A DNA stretch of 64,000 nt from Oceaniferula flava. Lineage in GTDB: Bacteria; Verrucomicrobiota; Verrucomicrobiia; Verrucomicrobiales; Akkermansiaceae. The stretch covers positions 62,001 to 126,000 of the forward strand of contig NZ_JAFBGL010000006.1 of the NCBI RefSeq assembly GCF_016811075.1. Reading direction: 5' to 3'. This document shows, piece after piece, positions 25,603 through 34,493 of the stretch. Within the stretch, counting starts at the first letter, position 1; every line of letters begins with the position of its first letter. The notes beneath the pieces were generated by a model, which had not been told where the DNA came from, ran no database searches, and saw only the letters and a program-made list of their open reading frames with translations. The position numbers and the translations under genes are program-made.

Positions 25603-27021
25603 ATGAACCCAAAGACCTTTAATTCATCACGCCGAGGCTTCCTGCGCGGAGTCGGCGTTACCATGGCCTTGCCCTTTCTCGAGTCGCTTTCACCCGCTGG
25701 CAAGGTGCTGGCCCAGGGGAAACAAACCGGGGCGCTGGGTGCCAATGGCGAGCCGATCCGCTTCGCCACCTTCTTCATGCCCAACGGTGTGAACCCGCGC
25801 GCATGGATGCCGAACAAGGGCGGTGGGAAAATTGGCGAGCTGCCACGCATTCTCAAACCCCTCGACGCCCTCCGGGAGCACATCAACGTCATCACCGGCA
25901 TCAAGAACCCCGGCAATGGCCACAGCCTGGGCACCGCCAGTTTCCTGACCGGCATGAATCCGCACCGGACGATGAAACCCAGCGAGGTGAATGTGCACAA
26001 TGCCAGCCTTGATCAAATCATCGGCGAAGCGCTGAAAACCAGCACTGTCTTCCCCACCTTGGAGCTCGGCATCGGTGGCCAGGCGCAGGCGGCCAATGCC
26101 ATGGCGGCCACACCGGTCTACACCAGCCACATCTGCTGGAAAGATGCCAAGACACCCATCCCCTACGAGGTGAACCCGCAGCGCGCCTTCGATCGCTTGT
26201 TCAAGAATGCCACGGCAAAAGGCAGACGCCACGCAAAAGCCGAGCCGTCGAATATGCCCGATAGCAGCGTCATCGATGCCGTCCTGGCAGATGCCAAGGC
26301 GCTCGGCAAAAAACTCGGCCGTGAGGACAAGGCCAAGCTCGATGAATACTTCACCGCCGTGCGCGAAGTGGAAAAACGCATCGCCCAGCAGAATGCCGTC
26401 ACCGGACTGAACATCACCGAAGACGTGCTCAAGGACATCCTCGGACTGAAGGGTGACATCCGCGAGCACATGGCCGATCAGAAAGACGGTCGTTTCCAGA
26501 AACAGCCGAAGATTCCGCAGCGGGAATATGGCCGACTGATGATGGACATCCTCGCGCTCTCATTCTGGAGCAACTCCACCCGCTCTGCCACCCTGTCCTT
26601 CGGCAACGGCTTCCAAGGCGGCGGTAACATGTCCTTCCTCGATGGCGTCAACAGCGCCCACCACCAGGCCTCGCACCACGGCTTTAAGGACCAGAAGCTG
26701 GAGCAGTTCACCGTGATCAACACCTTCTACATGGAGCAGTATGCCTATTTGTTGGATCGATTGAAAAACATGCAGGAAGGCTCCTCCAATGTGCTGGAAA
26801 ACTCCCTCGTGCTCTTCGGCTCGAACATCAGCACCGGCCAGGCGCACAACGGCAAAAACATCCCCGTGATCCTCTCCGGCAACGCCGGGGGCCGATTGAA
26901 AACCGGCCGTCACATCGCCACCAAGAACCAACCGATCGGCGACCTGCACCGCTCCATCCTCGATATGATGAACGTGGAGGCCAAAATCGGCAAAGGCTCC
27001 GCCACCATCAAAGGCATCTAA
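25603..27021 (+). CDS. DUF1552 family protein, Tat-exported
   Basis: A 472-residue protein with a twin-arginine signal at residues 9-30 (SRRGFLRGVGVTMALPFLES). The rest matches DUF1552: FATFFMPNGVNPRAWMP, GHSLGTASFLTG, LGIGGQAQ, then SHHG, and a C-terminal block with NTFYMEQYAYLLDRLKNM and LVLFGSNIS. Tat export implies folding, perhaps with a cofactor, before crossing the membrane. It is 15 nt downstream of the DUF1592 gene, the conserved partner across Planctomycetes and Verrucomicrobia. The biochemical role is unknown; it resembles the DUF1501/alkaline-phosphatase-like superfamily in layout. Confidence 0.9.
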   Translation: MNPKTFNSSRRGFLRGVGVTMALPFLESLSPAGKVLAQGKQTGALGANGEPIRFATFFMPNGVNPRAWMPNKGGGKIGELPRILKPLDALREHINVITGIKNPGNGHSLGTASFLTGMNPHRTMKPSEVNVHNASLDQIIGEALKTSTVFPTLELGIGGQAQAANAMAATPVYTSHICWKDAKTPIPYEVNPQRAFDRLFKNATAKGRRHAKAEPSNMPDSSVIDAVLADAKALGKKLGREDKAKLDEYFTAVREVEKRIAQQNAVTGLNITEDVLKDILGLKGDIREHMADQKDGRFQKQPKIPQREYGRLMMDILALSFWSNSTRSATLSFGNGFQGGGNMSFLDGVNSAHHQASHHGFKDQKLEQFTVINTFYMEQYAYLLDRLKNMQEGSSNVLENSLVLFGSNISTGQAHNGKNIPVILSGNAGGRLKTGRHIATKNQPIGDLHRSILDMMNVEAKIGKGSATIKGI

Positions 27022-27062
27022 CGCTTCCACCTATCCTATTTTCACCCCACTCCCATCACACG

Positions 27063-27842
27063 ATGACCAAAGCACTCCTCAGCCTCCTTTTACTCGTCCC
27101 CATGGCAGGTCTAACATCCGCCAAACCCTTGCCAGAATCTCCGGATAAAGCGGAAAAACCTTACACCAATCTGATCAAAGGAAAGTGGGTGCATCAGGAG
27201 GAGCCGGTGATCGAGGACGGCCTGCCATTCTGGTTCTACGCCGATCGCAAACTGAAGTCCGCCAGAAGTGGCAAGAAGCACCCGCTGGTCATCGTCTTAC
27301 ACGGTCGCAGGAACAAGGCGAAGCCCGGTGACAAGTTCAAGGTCCAGAGCATCGCCACCATCTGGACCAAGGAGAAGATTTACAAGGAGCACCCCTGCTT
27401 CGTGGTGCAGCCCTACTACCCGCCAAAGGGTGGCTGGGAAAAGATCCCTGAGAAAATCGACGAGCTGGTGAAGCATCTCACCAGCCACCTGCCGGTCGAT
27501 ATGAAGCGCATTTACCTAGTCGGGTTCTCCAATGGCGGCCAAGGCACCTTCCTGACGCTGGCACGCCAGCCGGATTGGTTTGCGGGAGCCGTCACCATGG
27601 CCGGTCCGGTATCGCCCAAGCAGGTGGTGGGTAAAATCAAGGCACCGGTCTGGTGCTGGGTGGGTGGTAACGATACCGACCTGAACAAAAACGTCCGACT
27701 CCCAGCGCTCGCCAAGCAGCTGCAGAAACTCGACGACCGCGTAAAGCTCAACATCGTCCCCGGCGGCGGCCACGGCTGCGCGCCGCAATCGATCGGCACC
27801 GACAAGGTGCGCGACTGGTTATTCGATCAACGTCTGCCCTAA
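27063..27842 (+). CDS. Exported alpha/beta-hydrolase (esterase/phospholipase-like)
   Basis: A 259-residue secreted hydrolase. Signal peptide: LLSLLLLVPMAGLTSA (to residue 20). The nucleophile elbow GFSNGG places Ser156; the Asp is probably in VGGNDTDLN and the His in PGGGHGCAP near residue 237. HPLVIVLHGRRNK carries the oxyanion-hole segment. The fold matches LpqC/feruloyl-esterase and dienelactone-hydrolase-like proteins. The cluster context (LamG, DUF1592/1552) suggests removal of acyl groups from a polysaccharide, but this is inference. It starts 41 nt after the DUF1552 gene and ends 6 nt before the next gene. Confidence 0.82.
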   Translation: MTKALLSLLLLVPMAGLTSAKPLPESPDKAEKPYTNLIKGKWVHQEEPVIEDGLPFWFYADRKLKSARSGKKHPLVIVLHGRRNKAKPGDKFKVQSIATIWTKEKIYKEHPCFVVQPYYPPKGGWEKIPEKIDELVKHLTSHLPVDMKRIYLVGFSNGGQGTFLTLARQPDWFAGAVTMAGPVSPKQVVGKIKAPVWCWVGGNDTDLNKNVRLPALAKQLQKLDDRVKLNIVPGGGHGCAPQSIGTDKVRDWLFDQRLP

Positions 27843-27848
27843 GCCATC

Positions 27849-28724
27849 ATGAAAATTCACCACCTCCTCGTCCTCCTGTTAGCGGCCAGCAGCGCCGTTC
27901 AAGCTGGGAACGGACTGCCTGTTAGAAAAGGCCTGATGCTCGATCTCGATGCCGACCACGGCGTGGAACTGGAGGAGGGGAATCGGGTCAAAGCTTGGCA
28001 CAACCAAGTCAAAGGCAACGCCGCGGACGTCTTTGTGAAACGCGACGAAGGCCGCAAGGTGCCAGGCTCAGGCCGACCCACCTTCGTCCCGAAAGTCAAA
28101 AAAATCGGCGGCCACAACACCCTCGCCTTCGATCGCCAGGAGCTGATCAACATGGACGAAGATGTCTTTGATCACCTCCTAACAGGCAGCGGCTACACCT
28201 GGGTTTCCGTGATGTCGATCGGTCAGCAGAAGCAGGGCAAGAAGGACGTGAATTCGTTTTTTGGAAACCTGAAAAACGGCAGCAACTACGAAGGCTTCTG
28301 GGGCTGCCTCGATGACGCCAACCACGTCTGGATGGGCTCAAGGTGTTGGCCAGCGGAGAAAAAAGGCAGGCAGCCGCTGTGGAATGAGAAAAACCCGAAA
28401 GTCACCGCCCCGGAACCGCTCGCCCTCCATCGCTACTACCTGGTCATGGGCCGCATGGGAGCCGGAAAAGGAACCGTAAACCTGGATCTCTACATCAACT
28501 CAGCCACGCCAGCGGACAGCCAGAAAGTCCCGGTCAATCCCAAGGCGAATTCCTCGAAAATGGCCATCGGCCAGGAACGCGACGCCACCAATCACCCCGG
28601 CCACGAGTCATTCGTCGGCGAGATCACTCGCTTCCTCATTTTCGACCGACCACTCAGTGACCAGGAGCTAGCCGACCTGAGCCAATACCTCATGAAACGG
28701 TATGACATTGGCACGAAAAAATGA
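27849..28724 (+). CDS. Exported LamG/concanavalin-like domain protein
   Basis: A 291-residue protein with a signal peptide (HHLLVLLLAASSAVQA, to residue 19), followed by a single lectin-like jellyroll: GLMLDLDADHGVEL, RVKAWHNQVKGN, HNTLAFDRQEL, YTWVSVMSIG, EITRFLIFDRPLSDQE and a final helix LADLSQYLMKRY. This pattern is common in verrucomicrobial surface proteins thought to bind glycans. It is the last gene of the five-gene strand-uniform run after the sigma factor pair. Confidence 0.8.
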   Translation: MKIHHLLVLLLAASSAVQAGNGLPVRKGLMLDLDADHGVELEEGNRVKAWHNQVKGNAADVFVKRDEGRKVPGSGRPTFVPKVKKIGGHNTLAFDRQELINMDEDVFDHLLTGSGYTWVSVMSIGQQKQGKKDVNSFFGNLKNGSNYEGFWGCLDDANHVWMGSRCWPAEKKGRQPLWNEKNPKVTAPEPLALHRYYLVMGRMGAGKGTVNLDLYINSATPADSQKVPVNPKANSSKMAIGQERDATNHPGHESFVGEITRFLIFDRPLSDQELADLSQYLMKRYDIGTKK

Positions 28725-29318
28725 TCCGCAGGGATTCAGACCCCTAATAGGTCGATCTACCGCATCCCAAGGCAAGGCCCAGATTGTGACACACAGCTTC
28801 CGTGCTGAAAGCACACCGGATCACAGCCCCGGACTTCAGTCCGGGGTCAACGGATGAGAACACCGCGCCCTGTAAGGCCGCCGGAGTGGTTTCGGGCGAT
28901 GACGTTGGGTCACGAGGAAGTCATGAACGGATCGCTAAGCAAAGCTTCCAGTGCCCCCTTCAGGGCACCGAACGATTCCACCATGCACCCATGGCTGGAA
29001 GCCATGGGCTTTGTTCCATGGTGCCTTCAGCACCTCGGCCAGGATACTTGTCAATTCACCTTGCTGTAGTCATCTTCTCTAACAATTGTGCGTGAAATTA
29101 TGGCAACGCCATAGTCTGCGGTAACGTATCTTCGGAGCATAACGCGTGTTAGTTCCTTACACAGTAGAAAAGTAAATGCACCATTTCTATACCGAACCCT
29201 TTCATCCCCCAATTTTTCATGCTCCTTTACTATTTACGAAATGATCATTTAACATTAGACATTTTAGGAGAAGTTGTTAGCGCGTAGGGCAACATCTAAC
29301 ATTCAAGCTAAAGGCTGC
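28725..29318. other. 594-nt intergenic region at the border of an AT-rich island
   Basis: No gene is supported. The left part is GC-rich and packed with REP-like palindromes; the right part (from about 29060) is clearly AT-richer and continues into the ABC-3C operon. AGGAG at 29266-29270 precedes a TTG at 29274, a possible alternative start of the next gene. Confidence 0.5.
28827..29008. repeat. Cluster of REP-like palindromes
   Basis: CCCCGGACT-TC-AGTCCGGGG (28827-28846) and CCCATGGCT-GGA-AGCCATGGG (28988-29008) are perfect palindromes with short loops. They are separated by further partly self-complementary GC-rich sequence (CCCTTCAGGG-type). This resembles repetitive extragenic palindromes mobilised by RAYT-type transposases; no such transposase is in the window. 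The cluster marks the left edge of the AT-rich island. Confidence 0.55.
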
Positions 29319-30419
29319 ATGGACGAAGAAGATTTTAAGGAACTGGCTCCCAACCCTCAAGTAGGGTTGTATACTGCCGAGCACGTTGTTTCGGGCATCC
29401 CTATTCCAAAAACAAAGCGGATTGAATTATTTTCTCCAGATCAATGGGAAGAGTTCACGGAGGAGTGGGCGACATCCCTCACTGGTTCGTATCATAAAAT
29501 AAAACGGTTTGCAGGGGCTGGGGATCAAGGACTGGATGTTGTTGGCTTTATCAAAAGTGGCGAGTTTGATGACGGATGGGTGAACTATCAATGCAAGTAT
29601 TATGATCATTCCTTGTATCCAACAGATGTTTGGGTAGAAATTGGTAAAATAATTTATTATTCGTTTGAGGGTGAGTATCCACCACCACTGAAATATTTTT
29701 TCACAGCACCCAAACAAGTCGGAACCACTCTTGGTAAGATGCTTGCTAAGCCCAAAAAACTAAAAGAGCAGTTAATGAAAAATTGGGAGCAACACTGTGA
29801 AAAGAAAATTACAGATACAGCTACGATTGTTTTAGAGGGTGATTTTCTACAATATTTAAATGATTTCGATTTTTCCATTTTCGAGTCCATCACACTCGTT
29901 GAGATGATCAAAGGGCATGCAACCACGCCATTCCACTCCGTAAGGTTCGGTGGAGGTTTAGGCCCTCGACCAAAACCAGAAATTCCCGCTGAGAATACTG
30001 TGTCAACCGACCATCGCTATGTACGCCAGTTATTATCTGTGTATGCTGAAGCTATGGGTGTTGAAAGTAAACCTATCAGCCTAGAGATTTTGGAGAGAAA
30101 CGAAAGATATAAAAAGAATTTCCACAGGCAAAGAGAGCGGTTTTACCATGCCGAATCACTGCGCAATTTTTCACGCGATACCGTTCCCGTAGGCACCTAC
30201 GAGCAATTACAGGAAGATATATACCAAGGGGTTGTCGACGTTTGCGAAGGTAATCATATTTCAGGAATTGTGTGCATGACAAACACCGTCTCACAAGCCG
30301 CCCAAGTTGCCGTGCATTCAAGCCCACTAGCTAGTGTGACAAGAGTAACTGATAAACAGGGGATATGTCATCAATTATGCGATGACGAACGCTTAACTTG
30401 GATAGACGATAATGAATGA
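29319..30419 (+). CDS. ABC-three-component system effector with Mrr-like nuclease domain
   Basis: A 366-residue protein from the ATG at 29319; a TTG at 29274 with AGGAG in front would add 15 residues. Residues 40-110 form a restriction-endonuclease-like fold: WEEFTEEWATSL, then GAGDQGLDVVGFI with Asp73, and WVNYQCKYYDHS with Gln91-x-Lys93, the Mrr pattern D...QxK. The C-terminal half (YVRQLLSVYAEAMG, RQRERFYHAESLRNFSRDT, TYEQLQEDIYQGVVDV) matches the ABC-3C C-terminal domain type that links effectors to the complex, as I recall it. Inference: a DNA-cleaving effector released by the ATPase partner on infection. It overlaps the next gene by 8 nt and is AT-richer than the host genes. Confidence 0.72.
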   Translation: MDEEDFKELAPNPQVGLYTAEHVVSGIPIPKTKRIELFSPDQWEEFTEEWATSLTGSYHKIKRFAGAGDQGLDVVGFIKSGEFDDGWVNYQCKYYDHSLYPTDVWVEIGKIIYYSFEGEYPPPLKYFFTAPKQVGTTLGKMLAKPKKLKEQLMKNWEQHCEKKITDTATIVLEGDFLQYLNDFDFSIFESITLVEMIKGHATTPFHSVRFGGGLGPRPKPEIPAENTVSTDHRYVRQLLSVYAEAMGVESKPISLEILERNERYKKNFHRQRERFYHAESLRNFSRDTVPVGTYEQLQEDIYQGVVDVCEGNHISGIVCMTNTVSQAAQVAVHSSPLASVTRVTDKQGICHQLCDDERLTWIDDNE

Positions 30420-30900
30420 ATCCGCATTGAAAACTCCATTCAATAGCTCGCTCGAGACTGGTATGCGCGCTATGATTATCCTTGTTACTTGCTATCCACG
30501 TTCACTAGATTTGCAACGGTTAGTTGATTTTGATTACTTGGTAGTGCACTCAGGTGATGTTGACGGTCCAGAAAGCCTTCATCCGCCCCTTCCTATGCGC
30601 GCGGGTGAACTGTTGATTAGGCGCAGTATCATTGAATCTGGGGTAATGCTGATGATGAGTCGTGGCTTTATTGAAAGAGTGGTTAAGGATGACGGTATTG
30701 AATATTTAGCAAGTGAAACAGCCATGCCATTTGTTAGTAGTTTAATAAATTCATACACAAAGAATTTACAAGATCGCGCTAAGTGGGTAATACTAAATTT
30801 CGGTGATGCTTCCCGTGATTCACTTCAATCAATCACGGCTAAATTTTTCGACAAATGGACAACTGAGTTTCATCCATTACAAGGATCTCTAGATAATTGA
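30412..30900 (+). CDS. ABC-three-component system middle component
   Basis: A 162-residue protein. Recognisable blocks are RAMIILVTCYPRSLDLQRLV, FDYLVVHSGDVDGP, SLHPPLPMRAGELLIRR and GVMLMMSRGFIERV, typical of the small helical middle components that bridge effector and ATPase in ABC-3C systems. It starts inside the end of the effector gene (8-nt overlap) and ends 1 nt before the ATPase gene, so all three are surely one operon. No catalytic residues are expected. Confidence 0.75.
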   Translation: MNESALKTPFNSSLETGMRAMIILVTCYPRSLDLQRLVDFDYLVVHSGDVDGPESLHPPLPMRAGELLIRRSIIESGVMLMMSRGFIERVVKDDGIEYLASETAMPFVSSLINSYTKNLQDRAKWVILNFGDASRDSLQSITAKFFDKWTTEFHPLQGSLDN

Positions 30901-30901
30901 C

Positions 30902-32779
30902 ATGGACATTAACAAGATAGTAATCCGCGATGTTAGTTTTCTTGGGAACGGTCGCGATTCCGCCAGTATCAAATTTCAATCTGGTTTAAACGTATTATGT
31001 GGGGCCTCGGAAACTGGAAAATCGTTTTTGGTTGAGGCCATTGATTATCTGCTAGGAGGAGGCAAGCTGCGCGACATACCAGAAAGAGTTGGCTATGACC
31101 GCGTACGAATTGGAATCGAAATAGTAAATGAGGGTTCTTGGACTTTTGAGCGCAGTGTTGATGGGGGTGGGTATACGCAATATGAGGGAATCATCGGTGA
31201 AGAAGTTGTTGCTGAATGCTATGGTAATCTAAAAGTAAAACACACTTCTGGAAAAGTTGATAACCTATCAGGTTGGATGTTAGACAAAATCAATCTTCTT
31301 AATAAAAGATTGAAGAAGAATAAGTCAGGTGGAACGCGCTCACTGAGTTTTAGGGATTTGGCACGGCTTGTTATCGTAAATGAGAAAGAGATAATAAGGC
31401 ATGACTCTCCGTTTCTCAGTGGTCAGGTTGTCACCAAAACAGCCGAATATTCAGCTTTGAAGCTATTGCTCACCGGTGCAGATGACAGTGCTGTTGTAGC
31501 TATAGAAAAAAACGAGACCGCTGAAACTGGGCTTAATGCGAAAATAGAACTACTTGATCAGTGGATCCAAGATTCGGAAGATGAAGTTGCTGATTATGGT
31601 GCTACGAGACGTGAAATTACCTCCCAACTTGTAAAACTTGAAAATGCCATTGTTTCACAAAGGGATTATTTAGGAGAAATTCAATCCCAACTGAACGAAT
31701 CAATGAGACGTCGCCGTGAAGTTGTGAAAAGGCGTGAAATAGCACGAGATCGTTTGGATGAAATCACTGACCTCCTAGAACGATTTTCATTACTCAGGGC
31801 TCACTACGCTGTTGACATTAACAGACTTATGGCTATCGAGGAGTCAGGGTCATTATTTGTGCATCATGCAAAAGTAACTTGCCCTCTTTGTGGAGCTCCT
31901 CCTGAGGCCGGTCATGACGATGGTGCTTGCGATGGTGCTTGCGATGGAGATGTTGCATCAATTGTTCAAGCAGCATCCGCTGAAATCGAAAAAATAAAAG
32001 CCTTGGCATCTGATCTTGAGGCCACGATCACATCTTTGTTAGGTGAGTCCGATCGATTAAAACAGCTGTTAAAAGGTATAGATATTTCTTTTGGATCAAT
32101 TGATCAAAGTATTAGAGAAACTATGGCACCAGATTTATCCATCATGCAGCAGCAATACTCTGAATTTTTAGAGAAAAAAAATGAGGTTCATGACGCCTTA
32201 AATGCAGTTAAAAGACTGGATAAACTTAAACTCCAAAAAGAAGAGCTTCTTAAAAATGAAGGTGATGATGTGTCTGAAGATGATGGCACTGGCGCTGAAT
32301 TATCCAAACATGTCCTTAACCAACTTTCTCAAACCGTGCAAAATATATTGCAAGCTTGGGACTTTCCTGATGCTGAGAATGTCTATTTTGATGAAAAAGA
32401 AAAAGATTTCGTTATAAGTGGAAAACCTCGAGGCAGTAGAGGCAAGGGTTTAAGAGCAATCACACATGCTGCTGTTACCTTAGGGCTACTCGAGTTCTGT
32501 CAAAAGTACTCGCTGCCCCACCCAGGTTTTGTAGTGATGGATTCCCCCCTGCTTGCTTATTATGCACCTGAAGGAGAAGAGGATAACCTACAGGGCTCTG
32601 CTCTGAAACATAACTTTTATAGATACCTGCTAGATAACCATGCAGAAAATCAGATTATCATTATTGAAAATCAACATCCTCCCGAAGAATTTGCAGATAA
32701 ACTCAATTTGATTGTGTTTACAAAGAATCCTCAAGAAGGGCGCTTTGGGTTATTCCCAATTGAAACTGAAACCATATAA
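30902..32779 (+). CDS. ABC-three-component system SMC/Rad50-like ATPase
   Basis: A 625-residue ATPase. Walker A is GASETGKS (residues 34-41). Residues 180-310 and 350-480 form two coiled-coil arms around a zinc-hook motif CPLCG (Cys327, Cys330), as in Rad50. Next to the hook is a Gly/Asp/Cys-rich insert built from two exact copies of a 12-bp unit (31919-31942), giving GACDGACDG. The C-terminal lobe has HPGFVVMDSPLLAY, where the usual Walker B DE is DS, and IIIIENQHPP as the H-loop region. It would sense invading DNA or a phage structure and control the nuclease effector; this is drawn from the published ABC-3C concept, not from the sequence. Confidence 0.78.
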   Translation: MDINKIVIRDVSFLGNGRDSASIKFQSGLNVLCGASETGKSFLVEAIDYLLGGGKLRDIPERVGYDRVRIGIEIVNEGSWTFERSVDGGGYTQYEGIIGEEVVAECYGNLKVKHTSGKVDNLSGWMLDKINLLNKRLKKNKSGGTRSLSFRDLARLVIVNEKEIIRHDSPFLSGQVVTKTAEYSALKLLLTGADDSAVVAIEKNETAETGLNAKIELLDQWIQDSEDEVADYGATRREITSQLVKLENAIVSQRDYLGEIQSQLNESMRRRREVVKRREIARDRLDEITDLLERFSLLRAHYAVDINRLMAIEESGSLFVHHAKVTCPLCGAPPEAGHDDGACDGACDGDVASIVQAASAEIEKIKALASDLEATITSLLGESDRLKQLLKGIDISFGSIDQSIRETMAPDLSIMQQQYSEFLEKKNEVHDALNAVKRLDKLKLQKEELLKNEGDDVSEDDGTGAELSKHVLNQLSQTVQNILQAWDFPDAENVYFDEKEKDFVISGKPRGSRGKGLRAITHAAVTLGLLEFCQKYSLPHPGFVVMDSPLLAYYAPEGEEDNLQGSALKHNFYRYLLDNHAENQIIIIENQHPPEEFADKLNLIVFTKNPQEGRFGLFPIETETI

Positions 32780-32906
32780 GCCGCTCATAGCTTAAAGTGA
32801 CTAGATTTGATTTATAATAGTGGTCGTAGTAGCGAATAGGAGAAGAAAAGGGTCAAAAAGGGAGCAAATACAGAACTGCATCATCCCCGCCCTGCATAGA
32901 CTCCTT

Positions 32907-34007
32907 CTATGATTCAGAATCAGGCGACTCCTGCTCCTTAAGAGCCTCAAACTTGGCTGCCATCGTGGGGTTGTTGCGGGTCAGTTTTTTGACGGTGACG
33001 TTTTGGGCTTTGTCGTTGGCTAGGCGGAGGTTTCGGTCAGTGCCGAGGAGGGCGTCTTTGGTTTTTTGCAGGTGACTGATGGACTTGTCGATCTCGTCGA
33101 TGGCGGTTTGGAACTTTCTGGATGCCAGATCGTAGTTTTTGGCGAAGGCGTTTTTGAAGTTGTCGAGGTCGGCTTCGAAGTTGGTGACATCGACGCTCTG
33201 CGCCTTGACCAGGGCGAGCTCGCTTTTGTATTTCAGCGAGTTCATCGCGGCGTTGCGCAGCAGGGTGATGATGGGCAGGAAGAACTGCGGGCGGATGACA
33301 TACATCTTCGGGTAGCGGTGGAAGACATCGACAATGCCGGTGTTGTAGAGCTCGCTGTCTGACTCGAGCAGGGTGACCAGCACGGCGTATTCGCAGCCCT
33401 TTTCGTTGCGGTCCTTATCGAGCTCCTTGAGGAAGTCCTCGTTCTTTTTTTTGGTGGCGGTGGTGTCGCTTTCGTTTTTCATTTCGAACATGATCGAAAC
33501 GATTTCGGTGCCTTCTTCGTCGGTATCGCGGAAGATGTAGTCGCCCTTGCTGCCGGTGCGGGCGTCGTTGTCCTTTTCAAAATAGGCTCTCGGAAATGCG
33601 GTGGATCGGATCCGGTTGAACTCGGTCTCGCAGTGCTGCTCGAGAGTCTCGCCGACCATCTTGGTGGACAGCTGAGCTTTCATGTCGCGGAGTCGCTCGA
33701 TGGCGTCGTCGCGGTCCCTGATCTGGGTTTCGTACTTGTCCTTGAGTGATTTCTCGGCGAGTTGCTTTTCAAGCTCCACCTGCTTGAGGCCGTTCCGCAG
33801 TGCGTCGCGATCCTTCTCCACCTGGCTGACGGCCTCGGTGATGGCGAGCTTCTGGGAGACTTCGCTGGCGTTCAGCTTGGCCTTGAGGTCTTGAATCTCC
33901 GCATCCTTCTGCGCGGCGGTCTGTTGCATTTCGCTGGCGACCTTTTCCTTGGCGAGCTCGATGGCGTTTTGTTTGTCCTTTTCGGCCAGCTCAAGTCGCT
34001 CATGCAA
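32907..34007 (-). CDS. DUF2130 family protein, 5' end damaged or unconventional
   Basis: From the first recognised start, a TTG at 34007, the product is 366 residues: a coiled coil (residues 1-110) and a C-terminal DUF2130 domain. The domain has [10 protein letters not shown] and [13 protein letters not shown], which fits a PD-(D/E)xK nuclease pattern (Asp, then E-x-K); the coiled coil and nuclease reading is inference. The same frame stays open upstream to a TAA at 34161-34163 and encodes the expected family N-terminus with a CPHC zinc pair (34097-34086) and [14 protein letters not shown], yet holds no ATG, GTG or TTG before it. ATGs at 34152 and 34140 are in another frame that stops at once. 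A frameshift near 34122-34130 or a rare start codon would explain this. Confidence 0.7.
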   Translation of the reverse strand: MHERLELAEKDKQNAIELAKEKVASEMQQTAAQKDAEIQDLKAKLNASEVSQKLAITEAVSQVEKDRDALRNGLKQVELEKQLAEKSLKDKYETQIRDRDDAIERLRDMKAQLSTKMVGETLEQHCETEFNRIRSTAFPRAYFEKDNDARTGSKGDYIFRDTDEEGTEIVSIMFEMKNESDTTATKKKNEDFLKELDKDRNEKGCEYAVLVTLLESDSELYNTGIVDVFHRYPKMYVIRPQFFLPIITLLRNAAMNSLKYKSELALVKAQSVDVTNFEADLDNFKNAFAKNYDLASRKFQTAIDEIDKSISHLQKTKDALLGTDRNLRLANDKAQNVTVKKLTRNNPTMAAKFEALKEQESPDSES

Positions 34008-34160
34008 CTGCTTTTCAAAGTCACTGTCACGAACCTGCTTCAGAATGTCGGCATAGCCTGCTTCGTCGATTTTGAATGCCTTGTTGCAATGGGGGCAGAT
34101 GATTTCGTCGTAATAGGGGTCAGGAAGAGATTTGACGCATCTGGCTAAACATCTGATCTG

Positions 34161-34493
34161 TTATGATGTGTCGTTATTATTCTAAACACGGACTAGTGTC
34201 ATCAAAGTCTCAAAACGGTAGATAGCTGGCCGACTGCCTTTGGCTTCCTTCGGTTTGCTGCAATCGTGAATCGGGAGCTGGAAGCGCTGCGCGATTACCT
34301 TACCCAGCGCTATCGGATTGCTCTGGGGACTGGTGTTTGAGGGAGTTTGGCTTGGGGCGATGCACCTAACTATGACCTTTTTGGGGACGGTTTTTACGCG
34401 CTTTGTTATTGAGGAAAGTTATCGCCAGCTTATGCGTATTGCTTGTGCCGCTTGTGGAACTCGCGGCCGATGTTCGAACCGAGCCACCAATCT
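34161..34493. other. 333-nt intergenic region with a startless open frame
   Basis: A rightward frame of about 45 codons from just after a TAG to a TGA near 34340 (FLRFAAIVNRELEALRDYL and on) lacks an ATG. It could be a gene remnant, but I recognise no family. The rest holds nothing else I can name. Confidence 0.3.

Noticed and set aside
28725-29100. Possible small protein genes in the palindrome-rich spacer
   Set aside because: The open frames follow the palindromes and show no ribosome site, codon bias or homology.
34161-34345. Startless open frame with helix-like translation before the DUF1080 gene
   Set aside because: No start codon, no family recognised; kept only as a possible relic in the intergenic entry.
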